Shown piece by piece: positions 57,424-64,000 of a stretch of 64,000 nucleotides of DNA (the stretch's first letter is position 1; the number at the start of each line of letters is the position of its first letter). Origin of the DNA: Bacillus sp. V2I10 (GTDB taxonomy: Bacteria; Bacillota; Bacilli; Bacillales; Bacillaceae); contig NZ_JAUSYV010000001.1 in assembly GCF_030817055.1 (NCBI RefSeq), positions 2,008,001-2,072,000 of the forward strand, given 5' to 3'. The notes beneath the pieces are model-generated. The model ran no database searches, was not told where the DNA came from, and saw only the letters and a program-made list of their open reading frames with translations. The translations under genes and the position numbers were made by a program.

Positions 57424-57780
57424 ATGTTAATTCGCTATAAAAAAAGCTTTGAAAAAATTGCAATGGGTCTTCTGTCTTTTATGCCAAATGAAAAAGATTT
57501 AAAACATTTGCAGCAGACGATGAAACAATATGAAACAGATGAGAAATGGCAGCTGTTTCTATGGAAAGACGAAGATATCATTGGAACAATCGGAGTAGTG
57601 TTCGAGGATGATGATCACGTGAAGATTCAGCATGTAAGTGTAAACCCTTCTCATCGTCATCAGGGAATCGGCAAGAAAATGGTGACGGCATTAAAAGAAC
57701 AGTACAAGGCAAAAACAGTTATCCCAGACGAACATACGAAAGCATTTTTTGAAAAATGCACGGAACTGGATTGCGATTAA
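57424..57780 (+). CDS. ribT: GNAT acetyltransferase RibT
   Basis: A 118-residue GNAT protein closely matching RibT of the B. subtilis rib cluster: start MLIRYKKSFEKIAMGLLSFM and acetyl-CoA loop SVNPSHRHQGIGKKMV. It is not a riboflavin pathway enzyme; its substrate is unknown. AGGGG precedes the ATG. TATAAT-like sequence at 57270 suggests a promoter of its own in addition to read-through from the rib operon. Confidence 0.92.
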   Translation: MLIRYKKSFEKIAMGLLSFMPNEKDLKHLQQTMKQYETDEKWQLFLWKDEDIIGTIGVVFEDDDHVKIQHVSVNPSHRHQGIGKKMVTALKEQYKAKTVIPDEHTKAFFEKCTELDCD

Positions 57781-57813
57781 AAACAGATGAAGCTCATGCT
57801 TCATCTGTTTTTT
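57781..57813. terminator. Bidirectional terminator between ribT and ypuF
   Basis: AAACAGATGAAGC (57781-57793) and GCTTCATCTGTTT (57798-57810) are perfectly complementary over a four-base loop, T run follows. The stem includes the last codons of ypuF. Confidence 0.88.
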
Positions 57814-58324
57814 GCTGTTTGCGGATCAGGCTGCTCTTTCGTTCCGCAATTACATCGCTCCGGTCCCGCAGCGAATGCTTATGAATAAGGAAATCATTTG
57901 ATAAGTCGCTTGGATGTCCCCATTGCAGCTGATGGTTTTCGCAGTATTCAATGCATGTAGTAAGAAGATCGCTGTCTTCCAGCGGCAGATTGATACTTTC
58001 GTATGGGCGTTTATTTTCGATGTCTTTGCTTCTTTTTCTTAAAAGTTCTGCCGTTTTCTCAGGATTTAATCCAAGGGAGAGCAGTGCTTCTTTTTCTTCC
58101 TCCAATATAGCGAGGGCATTTGATATCATTCTGTGAGCGCCCTTCCAGTTGCTTCTCCTGTGATGATAAAGGCCCACCGCTATTTGGATAAGACCAACCC
58201 AGTGTATCTTTCTATGCCCTAGGGGATCTTCTTTCCAATATTCTTCAAGCACTTCATGGCATTCAAAGTAATCACGGTCTCCATGAAAATGAACAAGGTA
58301 CACTATATATGGCTTCGGATACAA
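57794..58324 (-). CDS. ypuF: YpuF, DUF309 protein
   Basis: A 176-residue helical protein of the DUF309 family: YLVHFHGDRDYFECHEVLEEYW with the family HEVLEEYW motif, then HWVGLIQIAVGLYHHRRSNW. Conserved His and Glu suggest metal binding. It starts with TTG at 58324 behind GAAGGTGA and ends inside the shared terminator. Position after ribT matches ypuF. Function unknown. Confidence 0.9.
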   Translation of the reverse strand: MYPKPYIVYLVHFHGDRDYFECHEVLEEYWKEDPLGHRKIHWVGLIQIAVGLYHHRRSNWKGAHRMISNALAILEEEKEALLSLGLNPEKTAELLRKRSKDIENKRPYESINLPLEDSDLLTTCIEYCENHQLQWGHPSDLSNDFLIHKHSLRDRSDVIAERKSSLIRKQQKTDEA

Positions 58325-58397
58325 AAAATCACCTTCTATCTAAGCTTATGTAAATTCAGTGTAGCATAAAAGAAATGACTTGCCCTTTATGAAATAC

Positions 58398-58420
58398 AAA
58401 AAGTGCTCACTAAGAGCACC
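58398..58420 (-). terminator. Terminator of the YjcZ-like gene
   Basis: Minus strand GTGCTC (58419-58414) pairs with GAGCAC (58408-58403), then five T. Confidence 0.7.
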
Positions 58421-58433
58421 TTTTGGATGAAAA

Positions 58434-58529
58434 CTAATATAACCAAGCAGCTCCGACAATAATCAGCAAAATAAATAATACAACTATTAATGCAAAGCCT
58501 GAACCGTAACCAAAACCTTTATCTCCCAT
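58434..58529 (-). CDS. YjcZ family sporulation protein, 31 residues
   Basis: ATG 58529 encodes MGDKGFGYGSGFALIVVLFI and then LLIIVGAAWLY: a Gly-rich head and one hydrophobic helix, the pattern of YjcZ/spore small membrane proteins. AAGGAGG precedes; an in-frame ATG at 58535 is an alternative two codons longer. It is followed by its own terminator. Such peptides are made in sporulation in B. subtilis; exact role unknown. Confidence 0.8.
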   Translation of the reverse strand: MGDKGFGYGSGFALIVVLFILLIIVGAAWLY

Positions 58530-58662
58530 TTGCATGTTCCTCCTTAAGTATCTTGCATTTACATAGGTATCATATGTGGGTGCTCTTGTGTTTGTTTGGG
58601 CGTTTATCACATTTCTGGACTTTTTTTGAATCAGCGGACTTTCACCGCCCCGAAAATAAGTA

Positions 58663-58692
58663 TTGGAGATTGGAACCCGAATGTTCTATACT
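58663..58692 (+). promoter_or_regulatory. Possible promoter of scpA
   Basis: TTGGAG (58663-58668), 18-base spacer, TATACT (58687-58692). Reasonable sigma-A match 42 bases before the gene. Confidence 0.5.
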
Positions 58693-58733
58693 ATAGGGTA
58701 GCCGAAATGAATGGTACAGAATGAAGTGGTGGG

Positions 58734-59483
58734 ATGATGTTGCAGTACAAAGTGAAAATTGACGCATTTGAAGGGCCGCTCGATCTTCTTTTGCATTTAA
58801 TTAATACGCTCGAGATTGATATATACGATATACCAGTAGCTGAAATTACAGAGCAGTATATGCTTTATATACATACGATGAAAGAACTGCAGCTCGATGT
58901 TGCCTCTGAATATTTAGTGATGGCTGCGACTTTGCTCTCCATTAAAAGCGGAATGCTTCTCCCAAAGCACGAGGAAGAGCTGGTGGAAGACGAATTCGGA
59001 TTTGAACCCGAGGAAGATCCGCGGGATGAACTGATGAGAAGGCTGATTGAATACAGGAAGTATAAAGAGGCAGCAGATGATTTGAGACATATGGAGGAAG
59101 AACGTTCTCAGGTTTATACAAAACCGCCGAGCGATTTGAGTGAATTTGCCGGTGAGCCTGTATTTGATAAAGAATCTATGAATGTTACGATCTACGATAT
59201 GCTTGGGGCATTTCAAAAGATGATGCGGAGAAAAAAACTGCAGAAACCATTGCAGACAAGAATTGCAAGACAGGAAATACCGATTGAAAAGAGAATGGAT
59301 GAAATTCTTCTCGAATTTAAGCGTAATCCAGGGCGACGAAAATTTACTGAGCTTTTCCCGTCCAATCAAAAAGATCACCTCGTTGTCACTTTTCTTGCCA
59401 TCTTGGAATTGATGAAAAAAAACAGCATCATGATTGAACAAGAAGAAAATTTTTCAGATATTTATATTCTGGGGAGGTCATAA
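58734..59483 (+). CDS. scpA: Segregation and condensation protein A
   Basis: Kleisin of the SMC-ScpA-ScpB condensin that organises and segregates the chromosome. The 249-residue protein has the N-terminal head-binding domain FEGPLDLLLHLINTLEIDIY, YLVMAATLLSIKSGMLLP, a charged linker and a C-terminal winged helix with HLVVTFLAILELMKK. Several starts are possible (ATG 58734, ATG 58737, TTG 58740) because the G-rich GTGGTGGG lies very close. The 3' end overlaps nothing; scpB starts 5 bases later. Confidence 0.96.
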   Translation: MMLQYKVKIDAFEGPLDLLLHLINTLEIDIYDIPVAEITEQYMLYIHTMKELQLDVASEYLVMAATLLSIKSGMLLPKHEEELVEDEFGFEPEEDPRDELMRRLIEYRKYKEAADDLRHMEEERSQVYTKPPSDLSEFAGEPVFDKESMNVTIYDMLGAFQKMMRRKKLQKPLQTRIARQEIPIEKRMDEILLEFKRNPGRRKFTELFPSNQKDHLVVTFLAILELMKKNSIMIEQEENFSDIYILGRS

Positions 59484-59487
59484 AACC

Positions 59488-60072
59488 TTGGAAAAATGGA
59501 AATCCATCATTGAAGCACTTCTATTTGCTGCAGGCGATGAAGGGCTGTCAATGAAACAGCTGACATCCGTTCTTGAGACAGAAGTGGGAACGATTACTGA
59601 AGTCATACAGGAACTTCAAAATGATTATAAGAAAAAACAGCGCGGCATCGAACTGATTGAAGTAGCGGGAGTTTTTCAGTTAACAACGAAAAAACAGCAT
59701 GCCGATTATTTAAAAAAACTGGTTGAGACACCGAATCACACGGCTTTATCTCAGGCCGCTCTTGAAATTCTGGCGATTGTGGCATACCGCCAGCCAATTA
59801 CAAGAGCTGAAATAGAAGAGATTCGCGGCGTAAAATCTGAGCGCCCGCTGCAAACACTGGCTTCTAAAGTGCTTGTGAAAGAGGTGGGCCGGGCTGAAGG
59901 AACTGGCAGAGCAATTTTATATGGAACGACGAAGGAGTTTCTTGAATACTTCGGATTAAAAACGATAAAAGAACTCCCTCCGCTCCCTGAAAAAGACGAT
60001 GATGATTCCTTTAATGAAGAGGCCGATCTCTTTTTTGAGAATTTCAATCAAACTTTTGAAGAAATCAAATAA
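59488..60072 (+). CDS. scpB: Segregation and condensation protein B
   Basis: Winged-helix dimer that binds ScpA in the condensin complex, 194 residues. Typical stretches are WKSIIEALLFAAGDEG, ALEILAIVAYRQPITRAEIE, EEIRGVKSERPLQTLASKVL and GTGRAILYGTTKEFLEYFGL, ending DLFFENFNQTFEEIK. TTG 59488 with GGGGAGG ten bases upstream is the probable start. Confidence 0.96.
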   Translation: MEKWKSIIEALLFAAGDEGLSMKQLTSVLETEVGTITEVIQELQNDYKKKQRGIELIEVAGVFQLTTKKQHADYLKKLVETPNHTALSQAALEILAIVAYRQPITRAEIEEIRGVKSERPLQTLASKVLVKEVGRAEGTGRAILYGTTKEFLEYFGLKTIKELPPLPEKDDDDSFNEEADLFFENFNQTFEEIK

Positions 60073-60175
60073 TTTACACAAATACACCATCACCTATGAT
60101 AAAATAGAGGAGAACGGGACAAAGGAATATCTTTGTTCCTTTTTTTGAATGAAAAACGCATAGGGGTGCAATCAT

Positions 60176-60586
60176 GTGATTATAAAAAACTGCAGAGGGT
60201 ATGAATTAGAAAAAGAGATGCCGAATACATCCGAAGATTTTTTTAACCGCTCTGAAGTCACAATTGTGTCAAAAAAGGCTGAAAAAACGTTTTATGTGTT
60301 GTATGTGCGGTATTTCGAAGACGTATTCAGAGAGCGAAATGCTTTTCTCTTTGAAGGGACCGACCTGTGCATCAAAGACGTAATGGCGCTGATATGCATC
60401 ATTCAAAACGAAGCACTTATAGAGCGCAAAAGGCTCTATATAAACACAGAAGAAGAATTCCTTATGTATCTGCAGGGAATTGACCTTCGTGCGGCAATTG
60501 AATGGATCCCGGATATCAACCGGAATCAAACACTGAAATTGCCTGAAGTTGTTCAAAAGCTAAAAACACCCATACATAAAGAATAG
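60176..60586 (+). CDS. Hypothetical protein, 136 residues, between scpB and ypuI
   Basis: Starts with GTG at 60176 behind AGGGGTG and encodes 136 residues. Recognisable stretches are SEVTIVSKKAEKTFYVLYVR, DLCIKDVMALICIIQNEALI and FLMYLQGIDLRAAIEW. It is mostly helical, soluble, with no catalytic motif. I do not recognise the family, and I do not recall a gene here in B. subtilis. It lies 28 bases before ypuI on the same strand, so the two may be cotranscribed. Confidence 0.7.
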   Translation: MIIKNCRGYELEKEMPNTSEDFFNRSEVTIVSKKAEKTFYVLYVRYFEDVFRERNAFLFEGTDLCIKDVMALICIIQNEALIERKRLYINTEEEFLMYLQGIDLRAAIEWIPDINRNQTLKLPEVVQKLKTPIHKE

Positions 60587-60613
60587 CTTAAGAATTTGAA
60601 AGGATGTGTTTTA

Positions 60614-61102
60614 ATGGGAAATATGATCGTAAAAGCACAAACAGAACAAGTTGAATTATTTTTAGGAAACGTCGTCAAGCAGCTGAATACGTTTTTAAAT
60701 CAATCGACAATTTCATCATTTTTGGATGAAACAGCCGGGGATGAAACGTACTATGAGGACCTTTTCCGAAACTTGAGAAGACTTTCTGTTTATTGTGAAG
60801 AGGGACTTGAAGCATGCCGCATCGTTCTTCAAAATGAGCCATTCAGAAAGCCGGCAGCGGAAAAAGCGCTCTATAAAATCTATCATCAGTGCATTGAAGA
60901 ATTTTATAATCCGAAAAATGATGTATGGTATGAAGACAGCAGATCTGCCTATACAGGCAAAAATGCGATTAAATACCGCCACCCTGCTCCGGATACACTT
61001 AAGGCCATGATTGCCTCTCTCGAAAGCGGTTTTCAGGAAATCCGCGAGGAACTTGAATACTACGAGACAGATTACCGTACGAAAATGATACAGTCAAAAT
61101 AA
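60614..61102 (+). CDS. ypuI: YpuI family protein, DUF3907
   Basis: A 162-residue soluble helical protein: MGNMIVKAQTEQVELFLGN, then FRNLRRLSVYCEEGLEACRI and FYNPKNDVWYEDSRSAYTGK. Matches YpuI in length and place between scpB and dacB. GAAAGGATG precedes ATG 60614. Function unknown. Confidence 0.88.
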   Translation: MGNMIVKAQTEQVELFLGNVVKQLNTFLNQSTISSFLDETAGDETYYEDLFRNLRRLSVYCEEGLEACRIVLQNEPFRKPAAEKALYKIYHQCIEEFYNPKNDVWYEDSRSAYTGKNAIKYRHPAPDTLKAMIASLESGFQEIREELEYYETDYRTKMIQSK

Positions 61103-61108
61103 TAAAAG

Positions 61109-61144
61109 CAGCTGTTCTGTACTTTCAGGACAGCTGTTTTTTTT
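61109..61144 (+). terminator. Terminator after ypuI
   Basis: CAGCTGTTCTG (61109-61119) pairs with CAGGACAGCTG (61126-61136), one wobble, eight T. Confidence 0.87.
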
Positions 61145-61200
61145 ATTGTCATTTCAGGCTGCTTCGGAGTTTTAGGCACGCTGTTTTTCAAATTTAACGT

Positions 61201-61228
61201 TCATAACCTTTGTCCATCCGCATAAACT
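61201..61228 (+). promoter_or_regulatory. Sigma-E promoter of dacB-spmA-spmB
   Basis: TCATAA (61201-61206), 14-base spacer, CATAAACT (61221-61228), one mismatch to the sigma-E -10 CATACAMT. Same spacing as the spoIIM promoter. The operon is sigma-E dependent in B. subtilis. Confidence 0.75.
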
Positions 61229-61258
61229 TGTACAAAACAATAAAAGGACGTGGGTGTT

Positions 61259-62416
61259 ATGCGGCAATGGAAACAGATAACAGCGATCGTACTCATCTTC
61301 TTCTTGCTGATATCAGTACCGCGCCATTCTTCTGCTGAAATGGACGTGAGCGCAAGAAGTGCGATTTTAATTGAACAGGAATCCGGAAGAGTCCTATTTG
61401 AGAAAGACGCCCATACCAAACGAAGAATTGCCAGCATTACAAAGATTATGACAGCGATTCTTGCGATTGAATCCGGAAAGATGGACGAGAAGGCAACTGT
61501 AAGCAATCGTGCGATACATACAGAGGGTTCTGCGGTCTACTTGCAAGAAGGCGAAAAAATTAAACTTGAAGATCTTGTATATGGTCTTATGCTCCGTTCA
61601 GGCAATGATGCGGCAGTAGCCATTGCTGAGCATGTTGGAGGAAGTATTGAAGGGTTTGTTCATTTAATGAATCAAAAAGCTGCTGAAATCGGCATGATGA
61701 ATACGGAGTTTGCCAATCCGCATGGTCTGGATGATCACGAAAATCACTATTCCTCTGCCTATGACATGGCAATCCTTACAAGGTACGCAATGGAAAATCC
61801 AATCTATCAGAAAATTTCCGGAACTAAGGTTCATCGGGCTCCAAATCCGAATGAACAATGGGACCGTGTATGGAGAAATAAGAATAAGCTGCTGACAAGT
61901 TTATATGAGTACAGCACCGGAGGGAAAACAGGGTATACAAAAAGGGCAAAACGCACCCTCGTTTCTACTGCTCAAAAAGATGGCATGAATCTAGTAGCCG
62001 TCACAATTGATGCGTCAGATGACTGGAATGATCATATTGGAATGTTTAATATGGCATTCAGCAAATATAGTCTGTTTAAGATAAAAGATTCAGGCACGTT
62101 AAAAAAAATAAAGATTAAAGATAAAATCTATAAAAATAAGCTTTTTATAAAAAGAGATGTGTTCTATCCTCTTACTGAAGAAGAGGAAGATAAACTCAGA
62201 ATCAATGTTTCTTTGCTCAAACCGGAAAAAAACTGGGATGACCCGGAGGATGTGCCGAACGTTGTCGGTAAAATCACAATTATTGTTGAAGACGAAAGAG
62301 TGGATGAGGTTCCGGTTTATTATGATAATGGTTTAACAAATAAACCAGATGCGACGCTTTTTGAGAAACTCCGCAAGCTATTTTTCATTGGGGCAGGCTT
62401 CAGCGATTATGATTAA
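61259..62416 (+). CDS. dacB: D-alanyl-D-alanine carboxypeptidase DacB (PBP5*)
   Basis: Mother-cell DD-carboxypeptidase that lowers cross-linking of the spore cortex. About 385 residues: signal peptide (MRQWKQITAIVLIFFLLISV to about 26), SITK catalytic Ser-Lys, SGNDAA, GKTGYT, and a C-terminal domain with ending LFEKLRKLFFIGAGF as membrane anchor. ATG 61259 with AAGGA ten bases upstream; GTG 61250 is possible. The 3' end overlaps spmA by eight bases. Confidence 0.95.
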   Translation: MRQWKQITAIVLIFFLLISVPRHSSAEMDVSARSAILIEQESGRVLFEKDAHTKRRIASITKIMTAILAIESGKMDEKATVSNRAIHTEGSAVYLQEGEKIKLEDLVYGLMLRSGNDAAVAIAEHVGGSIEGFVHLMNQKAAEIGMMNTEFANPHGLDDHENHYSSAYDMAILTRYAMENPIYQKISGTKVHRAPNPNEQWDRVWRNKNKLLTSLYEYSTGGKTGYTKRAKRTLVSTAQKDGMNLVAVTIDASDDWNDHIGMFNMAFSKYSLFKIKDSGTLKKIKIKDKIYKNKLFIKRDVFYPLTEEEEDKLRINVSLLKPEKNWDDPEDVPNVVGKITIIVEDERVDEVPVYYDNGLTNKPDATLFEKLRKLFFIGAGFSDYD

Positions 62417-63002
62417 TATTATTTGGGTTGGGCTGACTGTCATCGGCATTGTCTTCGCCATGATTAATGGAACGATGGAACAAGTGAATGCTGCCGTTTT
62501 CAAAGGCGCGAAAGATGCTGTAACCATCAGCATCGGACTGATCAGCGTCCTTGTATTCTGGCTGGGGCTCATGAAGGTTGCTGAAAAGGCGGGTTTGCTT
62601 GAAAAGCTTACCCAGCTGTTTAAACCATTTGTAAAAAGGCTTTTTCCTGAGATTCCCGCAGATCATCCTGCAATGGGCTACATTCTGTCAAATATGATTG
62701 CTAATCTTTTTGGACTGGGGAATGCAGCAACCCCGCTTGGAATTAAAGCGATGGAGCAGATGAAAAAATTAAATGGAGACAAACCTGCTGCAAGCAGATC
62801 CATGATCACATTTCTTACTGTCAACACGTCGAGTATTACCTTAATTCCAACGACGGTGATTGCTGTAAGAATGACATACGGTTCAAAATCTCCAACTGAT
62901 ATTGTTGGCCCGACTTTGCTTGCAACGATAATTTCAGCCATAGGCGCCATTCTGATTGACCGCTATTTCTATCATAGAAGAATGCGGAAGGAGAGAAAAT
63001 AG
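62409..63002 (+). CDS. spmA: Spore maturation protein SpmA
   Basis: Membrane protein needed for full spore core dehydration, 197 residues. It has the nucleoside-recognition (Gate) domain pattern WLGLMKVAEKAGLLEKLTQL, GLGNAATPLGIKAMEQMKKL and TFLTVNTSSITLIPTTVIAV. Start ATG 62409 lies within the dacB end; GGGGCAGG upstream. Operon with dacB and spmB as in B. subtilis. Confidence 0.95.
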   Translation: MINIIWVGLTVIGIVFAMINGTMEQVNAAVFKGAKDAVTISIGLISVLVFWLGLMKVAEKAGLLEKLTQLFKPFVKRLFPEIPADHPAMGYILSNMIANLFGLGNAATPLGIKAMEQMKKLNGDKPAASRSMITFLTVNTSSITLIPTTVIAVRMTYGSKSPTDIVGPTLLATIISAIGAILIDRYFYHRRMRKERK

Positions 63003-63003
63003 G

Positions 63004-63531
63004 ATGGGAATGATCAGTCTAATCTCTTTATGGATGATCCCGCTGATCATCGGGTTTATTCTATTATATGGGACGTATAAAAAAGTGCCGACGTATGAAA
63101 CTTTTGTTGAGGGCGGCAAAGAAGGAATAGATATTGCGTTTTCAATTATTCCTTATTTAGTGGGCATGCTCGTTGCGATTACGATTTTCAGAGCTTCAGG
63201 TGCCCTTGAATTTTTTGTAGGCATGATGAAACCGGCATTGGATGCAATCGGCGTTCCAAGCGAGATTGTTCCCCTGGCATTTATCAGGCCCATTTCTGGA
63301 ACAGCAGCACTTGGCATGACAACAGATTTAATTGCTGCCTACGGACCTGACTCTTTTATTGGGAGGCTTGCAGCAGTCATGCAGGGAAGCACAGATACAA
63401 CCTTGTATATTTTGACTGTTTATTTTGGAGCTGTAGGGGTTAAAAAGATGGGGGATGCGCTTAAAGTAGGTTTGCTTGCTGATCTTATGGGAATCATTGC
63501 ATCAATCATCATTGTCATGATGCTTTTTTAA
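63004..63531 (+). CDS. spmB: Spore maturation protein SpmB
   Basis: Partner of SpmA, 175 residues, also of the Gate-domain family: VPTYETFVEGGKEGIDIAFS, IPYLVGMLVAITIFRASGAL, RPISGTAALGMTTDLIAAYG and MQGSTDTTLYILTVYFGAVG. ATG 63004 is preceded by AAGGAGAG; the longer in-frame start lies inside spmA. Both proteins are thought to be integral to the forespore-surrounding membrane. Confidence 0.95.
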   Translation: MGMISLISLWMIPLIIGFILLYGTYKKVPTYETFVEGGKEGIDIAFSIIPYLVGMLVAITIFRASGALEFFVGMMKPALDAIGVPSEIVPLAFIRPISGTAALGMTTDLIAAYGPDSFIGRLAAVMQGSTDTTLYILTVYFGAVGVKKMGDALKVGLLADLMGIIASIIIVMMLF

Positions 63532-63540
63532 TAGATTTGA

Positions 63541-63573
63541 AGGGGCTTCCGGTAAATGCGGAGCCTCTTTTTA
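63541..63573 (+). terminator. Terminator after spmB
   Basis: AGGGGCTTCCG and CGGAGCCTCT form a stem with one bulged T and one wobble pair, then five T. Confidence 0.75.
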
Positions 63574-63709
63574 TCTGCTGAAATATTTTTGTCTCATTGT
63601 TCCTGTTTTTGTGAGATAATAAGGCTTCATGCATTTTTTAAAGGGGTTCATTTGATGAGAACTTGTATAAAAAAATGATAAGAAGTAAGATGTTAACGAG
63701 GTGAAAGAA

Positions 63710-64000
63710 ATGGAACGTTTACAAAAAGTGATAGCTCATGCAGGTCTTGCATCAAGAAGAAAAGCAGAGGAGCTTATATTAGAAGGAAAAGTGACAGTTA
63801 ACGGGAAAGTCGTAAGAGAGCTTGGCGTTAAAGTTTCCGGAAATGACCGTGTTGAAGTAGCAGGTGTCCCTGTTGAAAAGGAAGAACCAGTCTATTTTAT
63901 TCTTTATAAACCGCGCGGCGTCATTTCAGCTGCCATTGATGATAAAGGAAGAAAAACAGTTACGGACTTTTTTCCCCAGATCAAAGAACGTATTTATCCT
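63710..64000 (+). CDS. rluB: Ribosomal large subunit pseudouridine synthase B, N-terminal part
   Basis: RsuA/RluB-family pseudouridine synthase that modifies 23S rRNA; only the first 97 codons are in the window. The S4 RNA-binding domain is clear: MERLQKVIAHAGLASRRKAE and KVTVNGKVVRELGVKV; the catalytic domain begins with YFILYKPRGVISA. AACGAGGTGAAAG precedes the ATG. Position after spmB matches B. subtilis ypuL. Confidence 0.94.
   Translation, partial: MERLQKVIAHAGLASRRKAEELILEGKVTVNGKVVRELGVKVSGNDRVEVAGVPVEKEEPVYFILYKPRGVISAAIDDKGRKTVTDFFPQIKERIYP

Overview
The window is chromosomal DNA of an endospore-forming Bacillaceae bacterium (Bacillus sensu lato). The evidence is the gene order, which follows the B. 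subtilis yqjK(rnz)-to-rluB segment almost gene for gene, the many sporulation genes (spoIIM, dacF, spoIIAA-AB-AC, spoVAA-AF, dacB-spmA-spmB, mciZ), strong AGGAGG-type ribosome binding sites, frequent TTG/GTG starts and low-to-mid G+C. I see no rRNA, tRNA, CRISPR array, transposase, prophage or plasmid functions.

Layout. 1-2 kb: 3' end of rnz, a histidine phosphatase, and a cysteine-poor L33 gene with a Zur box on its promoter. 2.4-12.5 kb: namA, an M20 hydrolase, a NUDIX hydrolase, a decayed cobalamin-binding gene, proC behind a proline T-box, yqjP-yqjQ, yqzH, and the SOS-type polymerase pair yqjW-yqjX behind two LexA boxes. 12.7-19.5 kb: CDGSH protein, yqkB-yqkC, yqkD, two small ORFs, HMG-CoA lyase, thiolase-scoA-scoB and yqkE. 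20-29 kb: a complete galactan utilisation cluster ganR-ganS-ganP-ganQ-ganA-ganB with GanR-like palindromes and two cre sites. 30-40.5 kb: yqkF, mciZ, nudF-endoQ, vanZ-like, a GNAT gene, spoIIM, fur, yqzK-xerD, and the nucleoside operon deoB-pupG-pdp. 40.6-50 kb: dacF, spoIIA operon, spoVA operon (spoVAF frameshifted near its end) and lysA. 50-58 kb: ypuA, ppiB, a frameshifted NERD gene, a 7-copy 52-bp tandem repeat, and the FMN-riboswitch-controlled ribD-ribE-ribBA-ribH operon with ribT. 58-64 kb: ypuF, a YjcZ-like peptide, scpA-scpB, a 136-aa unknown, ypuI, dacB-spmA-spmB and the start of rluB.

How the genes work together. The sporulation set covers forespore sigma-F control (spoIIA), engulfment (spoIIM), block of mother-cell FtsZ (mciZ), cortex modification (dacF, dacB), core dehydration (spmAB) and dipicolinate movement (spoVA). 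Promoters fitting sigma-E, sigma-F and sigma-G are visible before spoIIM, dacB, dacF and spoVA. The gan cluster encodes a secreted galactanase, an oligosaccharide ABC importer that needs an external ATPase, and an intracellular beta-galactosidase. HMG-CoA lyase, CoA transferase and thiolase form a plausible route from HMG-CoA through acetoacetate to acetyl-CoA.

The most unusual signals are non-coding: arrays with a 21-bp period (conserved GCTAATAAAA half, variable half) in at least three intergenic spaces, the 52-bp minisatellite before the riboflavin operon, a roughly 130-bp dispersed repeat in four places, and an unassigned palindromic operator on the deoB promoter. No undescribed protein system is evident; most of the window is conserved Bacillus chromosome with two metabolic insertions.
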